Source of the DNA: Acidovorax sp.
GTDB lineage: Bacteria; Pseudomonadota; Gammaproteobacteria; Burkholderiales; Burkholderiaceae_C
Assembly: GCA_031277855.1 (NCBI GenBank)
Contig: JAITLO010000032.1
Location: 62,001 to 126,000, forward strand
Length of the DNA: 64,000 nucleotides
Reading direction: 5' to 3'
Each line of letters starts with the position of its first letter. Within the stretch, counting starts at the first letter, position 1. Shown here piece by piece: positions 55,557 to 64,000 of this stretch. Under the pieces are notes generated by a model that worked only from the letters and a program-made list of their open reading frames with translations, had not been told where the DNA came from and searched no databases. A program made the translations under genes and the position numbers.

Positions 55557-56429
55557 TTATGCAGTGCAACGCCGCACTGCCGCATCGCACCAGCGCTGCG
55601 CCACCGCAGGCGACGTGGTGCACACCGCTTCATGCGTGACCGTGGTGACGGCTCGTTCGAGCAGCTGGATATCGGCCTCGTGCTGGCGCGCCACATGCGG
55701 GTCTTCAAAAAAGATGGCACGCTGGCAACGGCGCTCCAGCACCAGGTCGGCAATCTGGGCATCGCCACCCAAGGGGCCGCTGTGGTAGCGGTCCACCCAT
55801 GGCTGGTCTGCAGGCCAGCCCTTGCTCCATGCCAGCTCGTTGAGTCTTTGCCCCGTGGTGCCCGTACCCACGCGGCGGGCAAAGCGCGACAGCAATGCAA
55901 AGTTGCGCGCTGCAAAATCCAGCATGGCCGGCTTCATGGCATCGTGGGCAATCAAGGCCACGGTCTGGCGCTCCAGATCGTGAAAACGGTCGGCGCTGCG
56001 GTCCGGCGCCAGACCGGCATGGATGCGCTCCATCTCCACCCAGTCGCGGGTACTGGCCACGGTGGACAAAAAAGGCTTGCCATGGATCACGCACTGGCGC
56101 TTGAGGGCCAGTGCTTCGGGAAAGATGGAGGAAGGGTCCACCGGATCGGTCAGGTAAATCGCGCCATCCAGCACCCGCCCCTCACCCGGCATGCCGACCA
56201 CCTCGGCCACCAGCTTCATCAGGCCGCCATCGCGGCCATAGGGATAGCGCACCAAGCCTTTATAGCCCTGCAACATGGCGGCAGCGGCAATGGCGTCATA
56301 GGTACGGCCCACGGTGTGAAAGCCCAGCTTCAACTCTCGAATGCCCGGCTCACAAGCTCGCAACAGAGCAAACAAAGCCCCATCTTCGTTCTGGTGGTGC
56401 AGTCGGTTGGCGGCAAGTCCCAAAAGCAT
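55557..56429 (-). CDS. mgsA: Methylglyoxal synthase with an extra N-terminal MGS-like domain
   Basis: Converts dihydroxyacetone phosphate to methylglyoxal and phosphate. The C-terminal half (about residues 130-290) aligns by eye with E. coli MgsA: LIAHDAMKP (His19), GTGTTGQ phosphate loop, SGPLGGDAQIADLV (Asp71), FFEDP (Asp91), RQHEADIQLL (His98, Asp101). The N-terminal half repeats the same plan, HTVGRTYDAI, RYPYGRDGGLMKLVAEV, GAIYLTDPVDP and GKPFLSTVASTRDWVE, but the His/Asp pair is replaced. The usual enzyme is about 150 residues; this one has 290. A weakly spaced AGAGGA precedes the ATG. Confidence 0.85.
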   Translation of the reverse strand: MLLGLAANRLHHQNEDGALFALLRACEPGIRELKLGFHTVGRTYDAIAAAAMLQGYKGLVRYPYGRDGGLMKLVAEVVGMPGEGRVLDGAIYLTDPVDPSSIFPEALALKRQCVIHGKPFLSTVASTRDWVEMERIHAGLAPDRSADRFHDLERQTVALIAHDAMKPAMLDFAARNFALLSRFARRVGTGTTGQRLNELAWSKGWPADQPWVDRYHSGPLGGDAQIADLVLERRCQRAIFFEDPHVARQHEADIQLLERAVTTVTHEAVCTTSPAVAQRWCDAAVRRCTA

Positions 56430-56810
56430 GGCGGCGCATTCCTCTCAAAAGGCTGAAGCCGCCAAGCATAGACGCAAAACACGACATGACCGAAACAAGG
56501 TGCAGAGCGGCCGAGAGTGTGACAGGCAGGACGACTGGACCCCATGGGCTATTCGGCACAGAGAGGCGCTCGTTAGCGTGGCTACCATGCACCACCCGCC
56601 ACAGGCCGGGCTCTCACAAGCTATGCGCGACTTGCAGCTGTTGCTTCTCCACGCTTTGACCTCGGGCCAGCGCGCTGCAAGGGGAAAGCCCGCTGCGGTA
56701 TCCTCGGCCCAGTTTTTCCTGCCTGCGAATCCCCTCCACGGTCCGGTTTGTCCGGGCCTTTTGCGTTATGGGTACAGCAGGCCTTTGTCCCCAGCCGCCT
56801 TGCCCACGCC

Positions 56811-57803
56811 ATGACCGCCTCGCCCCCCCTGCCCTGCATCGCCATCGCCGGCCCCACCGCATCCGGCAAAACCGCTGCGGCCCTGGCACTGGCCGCCGTG
56901 CTGCAGCAGCGCGGCCTGGCAGCCGAAATCATCAGCGTGGACTCGGCCCTGGTCTACCGTGGCATGGACATTGGCACGGCCAAGCCCACGCCCGCCGAGC
57001 TGGCCGCCGTGCCCCACCACCTGATCGACATTCTCGAGCCCACGCAAAGCTATTCGGCCGCCGAGTTTGTGCGCGACACCGAACGCCTGGTGGCCGAGAT
57101 CCGCGCGCGCGGCGCCGTGCCCTTGCTGGTGGGCGGCACCATGCTCTACTTCAAGGCCTTGTTTGAGGGGCTGGACGATATGCCAGCAGCCGACCCCGCC
57201 GTGCGCGCCGCGCTCGATGCCCAGGCTGCAGAAATAGGCTGGCCCGCCATGCATGCCGAACTGGCCAAGGTCGACCCCGAGGCTGCTGCCCGCCTGGCAC
57301 CCGGCGACAGCCAGCGCATTCAGCGCGCGCTGGAGGTGTGGCGCGTGTCCGGCCGGCCGCTGTCCAGCTTTCACACCGCCAAAAATACCTCGGCCCCGCG
57401 CTTTGATGCCAGCTTGTTTTCGCTGGAGCCCACCGACCGCGCCTGGCTGCATGAGCGCATTGCCCAGCGCTTTGACCTCATGCTGGAACAAGGCCTGGTG
57501 GAGGAAGTGCGTACCCTGCGCGAGCGCCCGGAGCTGCACCTGGACCTGCCCAGCATGCGCTGCGTGGGCTACCGCCAGGTCTGGGAAGAGCTGGACTGGC
57601 AGGACAAGCGCGACAAGCCAGAGCTCAATCTGCACCTGGTGCGCGAAAAAGGCATTGCCGCCACACGCCAGCTGGCCAAGCGCCAGATCACCTGGCTGCG
57701 CGGCATGCCCCAGCGCCAGACCATTGACTGCCAGGCCCCAGACGCCATCGCCCAGCTGGTGATGGCCGCATGGGGCGTGGTGCAGGCCCGGCTGCCGGGC
57801 TGA
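56811..57803 (+). CDS. miaA: tRNA dimethylallyltransferase MiaA
   Basis: Transfers the dimethylallyl group to A37 of tRNAs reading UNN codons. 330 residues from the ATG at 56811; the frame opens earlier at 56748. P-loop AGPTASGKT, then [30 protein letters not shown] and [13 protein letters not shown] are diagnostic. In E. coli miaA directly follows mutL; here they are 8 kb apart. Confidence 0.96.
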   Translation: MTASPPLPCIAIAGPTASGKTAAALALAAVLQQRGLAAEIISVDSALVYRGMDIGTAKPTPAELAAVPHHLIDILEPTQSYSAAEFVRDTERLVAEIRARGAVPLLVGGTMLYFKALFEGLDDMPAADPAVRAALDAQAAEIGWPAMHAELAKVDPEAAARLAPGDSQRIQRALEVWRVSGRPLSSFHTAKNTSAPRFDASLFSLEPTDRAWLHERIAQRFDLMLEQGLVEEVRTLRERPELHLDLPSMRCVGYRQVWEELDWQDKRDKPELNLHLVREKGIAATRQLAKRQITWLRGMPQRQTIDCQAPDAIAQLVMAAWGVVQARLPG

Positions 57804-57910
57804 CACCGCACGCTATCCCTTGGATAGCTATTGCTGCAGATACCGCCTGCATTTCACAGAGGAATCCATCAAAAACCATTGCCGTCTTGGTGAAGGCAGC
57901 TATGGTTTTT

Positions 57911-59564
57911 TCACGCCATTGCGGACCCGGCTACCGCCTGGACTGCCTGCCCCTCCACCGCATCGGCCACGCTCCAGGCCGCATAGGCCTGCGGCGGCAG
58001 ACCTGCCAGATCGGCACGCTGCAACAGCGCACGCACGCCATCCTTGCAGCGTGCCAGCCGCAGCACCACGCCCCAGGCTTGCATCTGCACGGCAAAACTG
58101 GCCAGGGCCTCCAGGCTGCTGCCATCCAGGTCAGACGACTCCTCCAGGCTCAGCACCAGGGTCTGCACACCGGCGCTGCGCCCTGCTTGCACCCGGCTGC
58201 CTATGGCGGCCAGCACGGGCTCGACATTGCCAAAGAACAGCGGTGCTTCGGGCCTGGCAATCAGCAGACCGGCCTGGGTCTGGGCCTCGGGGTGCAGCGC
58301 GGCATCGACAAAATCATGGCTCTGGGGCAGCCGCCCCAGCCAGCTCACACGCGGCTGGGCAAAGCGCTTGAGCAGCATGGCAATGCTGACCGCAATCGCC
58401 ACCAGCAGGCCATCGAGCACGCCAAACAGCAGCACGGCTGCCAAGGCCGCCAACACCACCAGGCGGTCGCGCTTCCAGGCGAAATAGGGCTTGAGCGCGG
58501 CTGGGCTCAGGCTGTGGCCCACGGCATGCATGACCACAGCGGCCAGCAGCGGCTCGGGAATGCGCTCCATCCAGGCCAGCAGTTGCCAGACCAGCAAGCC
58601 TATGGTGGCGCAGGCAATCAGGCCCGCAGCCTTGCTGCGCGCGCCTGCCACCTCGTTGGCGGAGCTGGCCGAGTACCCTGCCCCCACGGGCAGGCCCTGA
58701 AATAGCGCCGACAAGGTGTTGGCCGCGCCCAGCGCCAGCAGATCGCGGTTGGGCGATACCGCATCGCCATGGCGCAAGGCCAGGCTGCTGATGGAGCTGT
58801 ATGACTCGGCATACAAAATCAAGGCCAGGGCCATGGCCAGCTGGCCCACGCGCAGCCACTCCACCATGGCCAGCGTCGGCAGCTCGGGGCGTATGCTGCC
58901 CAGCGCCATGGAGCCCACACTGGCAATGCCCCAGGTCTGCCCATAGCCCAGGCTTTGGAAGGCAATGCCAGCCGCAATCACCAGCAAAGCGCCGGGCACG
59001 GCCTTGAAGCGCCCCAGCAGGCGCAGCGCCAGCAAGCCCGCCAGCAGCATGACAAGACCTGGCATATGCCAGGCCCGCCATTGGCTGAACAGCTCCCAGC
59101 CGTAACGCAGAAAATCGCTGTGCGCCGGCTGCACGCCCACGGCCACGGGCAGCTGCTTGAGCACAATGGTCAGCGCCAGCCCCAGCGCAAAACCGCGCAG
59201 CACGGGCTTGGCAATGAACTGCGACACCGCGCCCAGTTTGGCCAGAGCGGCCAGGAAAAAAAATCACCCCTGCCATCAACACCATGGCCAGGCCCATGGC
59301 GTGCTGCTGCGCCCCGCTCACATGCAGGATCGAAGCCGTGGCCGCCGCCAGCACCGCCGCCGACGAAGAGGTCGACGAGACAATGGCAAAGCGGCTGCTG
59401 CCCAGCAAGCCATAGGCCAGCAGGCCGGCAAACAAGGCCACGACACCGGCCTGGGGCGGCACACCGGCAATGCCGGCATAGGCCACGGCTTCGGGCAGCA
59501 GCAGGCCGGCGATGGACAGGCCTGCCACCCAGTCCGCCCCCCGAGGCAGTGATGGCATTCGCAT
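57911..59564 (-). pseudogene. SulP-family anion transporter with STAS domain, single frameshift
   Basis: Two frames cover one protein. The first, from the ATG at 59564 (GGAG upstream), reads to AMGLAMVLMAGVIFF and then runs on out of frame. The second reads from LAALAKLGAVSQFIAKPVLRG to the C-terminal STAS domain. The break is in a run of eight A (59256-59263, T8 on the coding strand); seven would restore a protein of about 550 residues with SulP motifs. Either a true inactivation or a homopolymer sequencing error. Substrate would be sulfate, bicarbonate or a dicarboxylate. Confidence 0.88.
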
Positions 59565-59610
59565 TGTTTTCTCCATGGTGTATGAAGCCTTACGGCTTCA
59601 GCTCGCAGCC

Positions 59611-59730
59611 CGTTTTAAGGCGGCCATACAGCGCTTCATGCTTTGTTGCTGGCCCTTGCCGTATCTCGATACTGTCTACGGGCCAGCGTCGCGCCTGCAG
59701 CGCTGTCTGGCCGTTGGGCTTGTGCATTCG
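59611..59730 (+). repeat. Dispersed palindromic repeat, copy 2
   Basis: Matches the reverse complement of 37691-37815 over about 110 bases (shared blocks GGCGGCCATACAGCGCTTCA, CCCTTGCCGTA, CAGCGCTGTCTGGCCGTTGG). Intergenic between the divergent sulP and the ParB-like gene. Confidence 0.85.
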
Positions 59731-59780
59731 CGCCCGCTATGCTGCACAGGCCCGCTCCAGCGGGCAGATCTGCGCTTGTA

Positions 59781-60413
59781 TCAAGGGAGCTGTTGAACCC
59801 CAGCCCATCCTGGCAAGAAGCGCGCTTGCGGGCCGCGCGCCAGAGCCACGGCTGCCACCACGGCCGATTCGGGCAGGCCTTGGCCGCCCTGGCTGCTCAA
59901 GCTTTTTTTGTCGAAATGCGGGCGGAAGAAATCGGCCCACAAAAACTCCACAAACGGGGCAGCGTCCTTGGCATAGCCGCCGGCCTTGCGCACCTCGCCG
60001 GCCAGGCTACGGTAGGGGTCGTCCTTGAGTTGCTCCAGGCGTTTGGGAATGGCATCGAACTCCTGGCGCTGGCCTTTTTCGTCATAGGGGTGAGCCCATT
60101 GATGGAACTCCATCAGCCGCCAGAACATGTCCGGCTCCACTGCGCTGTAATCGGCCAGTTGCATGACCCAGACCTGGTCCACGCTTTCTTGCGTCAGCGC
60201 CTGGCCCAGGTGATGGTGGTCCACAATGAAAAAACGCCCACGCGGCCCGCGCACTGCCGGAAACCAGTGGCTGCGCAGCAGCTTGTCCCGGGCCTTGGAT
60301 TTGAGCTGTGCCCACTGGGCCCGTTTGACGGCGACCTCTGCAGCCCCCACCGTCATTTGCGTGGGCCGCAAATCGGCCAGTGCCACCTGTTCCATATGTT
60401 GTTGAGCGGGCAT
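59781..60413 (-). CDS. ParB/Srx N-terminal-domain protein
   Basis: 210 residues from the ATG at 60413, with AGGAG upstream; the open frame to 60596 adds nothing family-like. The core MEQVALADLRPTQMTVGAAEV and FFIVDHHHLGQAL (with the His-rich pocket) are typical of ParBc_2-type proteins, which have ParB/sulfiredoxin folds but are not chromosome partition proteins. Function unknown. Transcribed in the same direction as the cobalamin genes 125 bases upstream. Confidence 0.75.
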   Translation of the reverse strand: MPAQQHMEQVALADLRPTQMTVGAAEVAVKRAQWAQLKSKARDKLLRSHWFPAVRGPRGRFFIVDHHHLGQALTQESVDQVWVMQLADYSAVEPDMFWRLMEFHQWAHPYDEKGQRQEFDAIPKRLEQLKDDPYRSLAGEVRKAGGYAKDAAPFVEFLWADFFRPHFDKKSLSSQGGQGLPESAVVAAVALARGPQARFLPGWAGVQQLP

Positions 60414-60537
60414 TGCAACTCCTGTGACAAGCAATGCCCCATTGTCTGCCAAGCCCTGGTTGCGGCCTGTCGGCCATCGCCGGCTATGCCATGGCCCTGT
60501 GCTGCCCGGCCTCTTTAAGAACGTGTTCAAAGAATGT

Positions 60538-61077
60538 TCAGCCCGGCTTGCGCACCGAATAGCTTTTGCTCTCGAAAGCCACTTCCACCACGCCACGGCG
60601 CTGGTTCACCGCCAGCGTCATGGCAAAAAACAGATTGCACAGCAGATTGCAGGCGCGCGGCAGCACGGCGGGTACCTCGCGGCCTTCTTGCTCCACACGC
60701 ACCATGCAGCGAATGGCTTTTTTGGCGGTAGAACGGCATTGGTGCAGCTGTGGCACGGGCGCGCTGCCGCGTGGCAGCACAAAGGCATGCAGGCGCTCGC
60801 CGGCTTGTGCGCGGTAGTAGCCCAGCCGGTCTTTCAACCAATCCAGATCGCTTTCCTCCACCGCCAGCTTGCCGCGAATCGAACCATTGATATGAAAGGC
60901 CAGTGGTTGCAGCCGGTCCAGATCGGCCTGCAGGTCGGCGTATTCAGGCGGTGTGGCATCCAGTGCGCTGCCGATCAGGGCACAGAGCTCGTCGGTGCTG
61001 ACCTCAAAATCGCACAGGTAGGAAGTCTCGCAAATAAAGGGATAGCACACCTCGTCGAGGATACGGCTGGGTTTCAT
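60538..61077 (-). CDS. Cob(I)alamin adenosyltransferase-like protein (PduO type)
   Basis: 179 residues; the ATG overlaps the btuF stop (ATGA). The C-terminal half HAFVLPRGSAPVPQLHQCRSTAKKAIR with NLLCNLFFAMTL matches the helix pair of PduO-type ATP:cob(I)alamin adenosyltransferases (ILPGG..LH..R). The N-terminal half is diverged. It would make adenosylcobalamin from imported cobalamin. The cluster context with btuB and btuF strengthens the call. Confidence 0.7.
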   Translation of the reverse strand: MKPSRILDEVCYPFICETSYLCDFEVSTDELCALIGSALDATPPEYADLQADLDRLQPLAFHINGSIRGKLAVEESDLDWLKDRLGYYRAQAGERLHAFVLPRGSAPVPQLHQCRSTAKKAIRCMVRVEQEGREVPAVLPRACNLLCNLFFAMTLAVNQRRGVVEVAFESKSYSVRKPG

Positions 61078-61991
61078 TCGATGTCTTTCCCCATCATGGG
61101 CATGGCAGTCCTGGCCTGGGGCGCCTGCAGGCAGCGTGCCAGCACGGCCGTGGCCACATCCAGGCGAGGCCCGGACCGGGTCACGGCACGGCTTTCGGCT
61201 GCACTCAGATGGCAGACCTGGCCAGTGCGCACAGCGCGCAGCTTGGCCCAGCCCGGGCGTCGCGCCAGCTCTCTGGCCGTGGCGCCATGGGTCTGGATGA
61301 TCAGGTCCGGATCTGCCTTGAGCACAAATTCCGGCGCCATGCGGGGAAACGGTCTGTCGCTGACGGGCACGATGTTCTGTGCCCCCAGCAGCTCCAGCAA
61401 CTGCCCCATGAAGGAGCCCGGCGCTGCGGCAAACAAAGCCGCATCCACCTCCAGGTACACACGCGGCGCTGGCCGCCCTTGCCGCTCCTGCAGACTGCGC
61501 TGCACCACTTGTGCCATGCGCTGCTGCAGCAACTCCCACAGCGCTTCGCCCCGCTGCTGCTGCAACACCTCATCCACCTTCAGCAGCATGGCCCTGACCT
61601 CGGGCAAGGTCGTGGCATCGGCCACCACCACGCGCAGGCCTGCGGCCTCCAGCCGCCGCTGTACCGGGGGCACCTGTCCCATGAACACCACATCAGGGCG
61701 CAGCTGGACGATGCGCTCTATATCCGGACTCCATGTACGCCCCAGTTGAGGCAGATGGCGCACGGCCGGTGGGTCTTCGGAAAACACGTCCACCCCCACC
61801 AGGCGCCCGCAGGCACCCAGGGCGCACACGGCCTCGGTCAACGAGGGCAGCAAGGAGACGATGCGCTGTGGTGGTGAAAGCGGTGTAGAAGCAGGGAGTG
61901 GATCGGCCATGGCCAATCCGGCCAGCCCACACAGGCCGGCCGCAGCGAAGTGGCGCAGGCGCTGCAGGCTGCGTGCTAGTGAGGTGTCCAC
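61074..61991 (-). CDS. btuF: Periplasmic cobalamin-binding protein BtuF
   Basis: 305 residues from a GTG at 61991 overlapping the btuB stop by 16 bases. Signal-like hydrophobic segment (FAAAGLCGLAGLAMA), then RIVSLLPSLTEAVCALGACGRLVGVD, the helical-backbone metal/cobalamin receptor fold (TroA family), and later FPRMAPEFVLKADPDLII. It delivers cobalamin to a BtuCD importer not present here. Confidence 0.88.
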   Translation of the reverse strand: MDTSLARSLQRLRHFAAAGLCGLAGLAMADPLPASTPLSPPQRIVSLLPSLTEAVCALGACGRLVGVDVFSEDPPAVRHLPQLGRTWSPDIERIVQLRPDVVFMGQVPPVQRRLEAAGLRVVVADATTLPEVRAMLLKVDEVLQQQRGEALWELLQQRMAQVVQRSLQERQGRPAPRVYLEVDAALFAAAPGSFMGQLLELLGAQNIVPVSDRPFPRMAPEFVLKADPDLIIQTHGATARELARRPGWAKLRAVRTGQVCHLSAAESRAVTRSGPRLDVATAVLARCLQAPQARTAMPMMGKDIE

Positions 61992-63844
61992 TTGAGGCTA
62001 ACGAAGAAGGTACGTCCCGCGCTGGCATAGCCCTTGCTAGGCGCATAGTCCTTGTCTGCCACATTGTTCAGCCGTGCCAGCAAACGCCAGTCCCGGCCCA
62101 ATGCACGTTCGGCATACAGGTTCAGCAGACCGTAACCAGGCAGCTGCTGCGTGTTGTCGACATCGGCCTGACGCTGGCTGTACAGCTGTGCTTCGCTGCC
62201 CAGGGTCCAACCAGCCAACTGCGTATCGGCATAGAGCTTGAGCATGCGCTTGGAACGGTATGGCAGCAACTTGTCGTTCTCCAGATTTTTGGGCTGCATG
62301 AAGTCCAGCGAGCCGCCCATATTCCAACCCGCCACCTGGGTCGATCCGGACAGGGTCAGGCCCGTCAGTTCCACCTTTTCCCAGTTGCGATAGCAATAGC
62401 AAGGCGTGGCACTGGTCCAGTCATAGGTGATCTGGTCCCGGATCTTGTTGCGGTAGACCACGGCCGACAACTTGTTCTGGCCTTGTTCGAAATGCAGTCC
62501 GGTTTCGATGTTCCGGCTGCTTTCTGGACGCAGATCAGGCGAAGACTGACCGGTGAAGCGCTCATACAGCGTGGGCGTCCGGAAGGCAGTTCCTGCCGAA
62601 GCCACCCAACGCAGGCTGTCGTTGATCTGCAGTCCATAGCCCACGCCCCCGGTGGTCTTGCTCTTTTGGTCACGCACATCATCGTGGCGCATATGGGCAT
62701 TGAAACTGTGTGCTCCCGTTTGCCAACCCCAACCCAAGGCGATGGCATTTTGCACGCGCTTGCTGTCGGTATTTTTGGTAAAGGCATAGTCCGTTTTGAG
62801 GCGGTCTTCCGTGCGTTCATAGTCCACGTTAAAGCGGTGCTCGCCCAGCGTCCAGATGTTCTGCCACAGCAGGCCCGCGCTGCGGCCTTCTGCTGACTCG
62901 GGACTGAGCGTGTGGCGATCCGTGTCCATATCGGTGTGCGAGAGCTGCACCACACTGCGATAGCTGCCTGTCCATTGCGCTGCCCACTTCACGCTGGCCG
63001 TGGTGGTCTTCACGATGTCGAAATCATCAAACGGCGCGGGACTTTGATCGTATTGGGCCTTGAGACGGTTGTAGCGCAGGCTACCGTCCAGGGTGTGGAT
63101 GCCGGTCTTATAGCCCAGGTTCAGCCCTAGCGAACTATTGGAGTAGCCATCTTTATCAGGGTTAGGAGACCATTGATTGCCCGGGTACACATCCCAGCCA
63201 TCGCTGCGCTCATCCGCCAGATTCAGTGCATAAGTCAGGCCATTCACCCCGCCAGAAATACCGGCCGCCGCCTTGCTGGTCTTGTGCGTGCCGTAACCGA
63301 CTTCTACATAAGGCTGGGGTGCACCTTCCTTGCCCTTACGGGTGAAAATTTGAATCACGCCCCCCATGGCTTCCGAGCCGTAAATCGCCGCAGCGGGGCC
63401 GCGCAGCACTTCAATGCGCTCAATCTGCGCCAGCGGCAAAGTTGCCCACACAGCGCCGCCCTGCATTTCCTGCGTGCCAAATCGCACACCATCCACAAAC
63501 ACCACGGCATGCTGGTTGCTCATGCCGCGCAGATACACGCTGGTGGCTTGCCCTGGCCCACCATTGCGGGTGATTTGTACGCCTGGAACCCGTGCCAGCA
63601 CATCAGCCACACCGACAGCGCCAGAGCGTTCAATCTCTGTGCTGTCGATTACGGTCATATCGGCCGTCACGCTTTCCAATGATTGGGGCATGCGTGCCGC
63701 CGTCACCACCGTGGTGGACATGGAAGCGCTCTGCGCCGCAGCAGCGGCACTGCACAGCGCCATGACGGCGCCGGCAGCGGCGGCCAAAGGAAAGCGCACA
63801 GTGGCGCGCAGGCCTTCCGTGGGGGATTGCTTGGAGTTTTGCAT
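61976..63844 (-). CDS. btuB: TonB-dependent cobalamin receptor BtuB
   Basis: Outer-membrane TonB-dependent receptor of 622 residues from the ATG at 63844 (the frame is open to a GTG at 63895; no good ribosome-binding site precedes either). Signal peptide region LAAAAGAVMALCSAAAAAQ, TonB box TTVVTAARMPQS, plug domain (VADVLARVPGVQITRNGG, VYLRGMSNQHAVVFVDGVR, IEVLRGPAAAIYGSEAMGGVIQI) and a barrel ending GRTFFVSLKW. Preceded by a cobalamin riboswitch and followed by btuF, which fixes the substrate as cobalamin with fair confidence. Confidence 0.93.
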   Translation of the reverse strand: MQNSKQSPTEGLRATVRFPLAAAAGAVMALCSAAAAAQSASMSTTVVTAARMPQSLESVTADMTVIDSTEIERSGAVGVADVLARVPGVQITRNGGPGQATSVYLRGMSNQHAVVFVDGVRFGTQEMQGGAVWATLPLAQIERIEVLRGPAAAIYGSEAMGGVIQIFTRKGKEGAPQPYVEVGYGTHKTSKAAAGISGGVNGLTYALNLADERSDGWDVYPGNQWSPNPDKDGYSNSSLGLNLGYKTGIHTLDGSLRYNRLKAQYDQSPAPFDDFDIVKTTTASVKWAAQWTGSYRSVVQLSHTDMDTDRHTLSPESAEGRSAGLLWQNIWTLGEHRFNVDYERTEDRLKTDYAFTKNTDSKRVQNAIALGWGWQTGAHSFNAHMRHDDVRDQKSKTTGGVGYGLQINDSLRWVASAGTAFRTPTLYERFTGQSSPDLRPESSRNIETGLHFEQGQNKLSAVVYRNKIRDQITYDWTSATPCYCYRNWEKVELTGLTLSGSTQVAGWNMGGSLDFMQPKNLENDKLLPYRSKRMLKLYADTQLAGWTLGSEAQLYSQRQADVDNTQQLPGYGLLNLYAERALGRDWRLLARLNNVADKDYAPSKGYASAGRTFFVSLKWTPH

Positions 63845-63927
63845 CAATGAACCAAAGGTTGGCACCGGCGTCCCCGCCCGTGCAGCTTGCACCACCAGCC
63901 GCCTGCGTCGCAGGCACTGGACCTTTT

Positions 63928-64000
63928 GGCCGGTATCCAGACTGGCGCACCCGCTGCCTCGACCTTCCCAGAGTGCAAAGACTCCAGTGGTTGCGAAAAG
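63928..64000 (-). promoter_or_regulatory. Cobalamin riboswitch (partial, 5' end outside window)
   Basis: On the minus strand AACCACTGG..CTGGGAAGG..GGGTGCGCCAGTCTGGATACCGGCC matches the 3' part of the B12 element (the CCACTG box, GGGAAGG, and the AGTCxGGATACC end). It lies 84 bases upstream of btuB and is expected to repress it when cobalamin is plentiful. The first half is beyond position 64000. Confidence 0.88.

Overview
The window looks like a chromosomal segment of a Comamonas-like betaproteobacterium (Burkholderiales, Comamonadaceae). The indicators are high G+C coding sequence, a fused LivM-LivG transporter subunit, a Bug/TctC-type binding protein, a sigma-70 with a long Lys/Ala-rich N-terminus, an Omp32-like porin and intergenic repeats of a type familiar from this family. 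No tRNA, rRNA or CRISPR array was seen.

Layout. 1-6500 (minus): a nitrogen-scavenging operon encoding a carbon-nitrogen hydrolase, a periplasmic binding protein, LivH, LivM-LivG and LivF, and a type II L-asparaginase cut by the window edge. An intrinsic terminator sits directly in front of the first ribosome-binding site. 6503-8950: thiC under a TPP riboswitch. 9073-16129: acyl-CoA synthetase, a di-haem cytochrome c peroxidase with a Fur-family regulator, a candidate small RNA, and an MFS pump with its LysR regulator. 16270-37546: dnaG and rpoD, normally neighbours, are here about 17 kb apart. Between them lie (a) a five-gene operon resembling E. coli yehI-yehL-yehM-yehP-yehQ (WGR/DUF4132, MoxR ATPase, DUF5682, VWA, SWIM) and (b) an AT-rich islet bracketed by IS5- and IS3-family remnants. 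The islet holds a class II microcin-like precursor broken in a G6 run exactly at its double-glycine site, a CvaA/HlyD exporter remnant, a small possible immunity protein, and a metalloprotease/TraB-like pair.

37600-57803: the order queG, tsaE, amiC, mutL, miaA matches the conserved enterobacterial cluster. It is interrupted by pgaCD/dedA/lipoprotein and by an 8-kb block with an RpiR regulator, gdhA, TauE, a LysR regulator, a porin, and a methylglyoxal synthase with a duplicated domain. The PgaC homologue keeps the family scaffold but has lost its three catalytic signatures. 57911-64000: a SulP transporter frameshifted in a homopolymer, a ParB-like protein, and a cobalamin cluster (riboswitch, btuB, btuF, adenosyltransferase) running off the right edge.

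The most interesting regions are the microcin islet, the yeh-like AAA+/VWA operon, the catalytically degenerate PgaC, and the attenuated leader of the first operon. All functional calls rest on reading the sequence and on family knowledge from memory; no database search was run.
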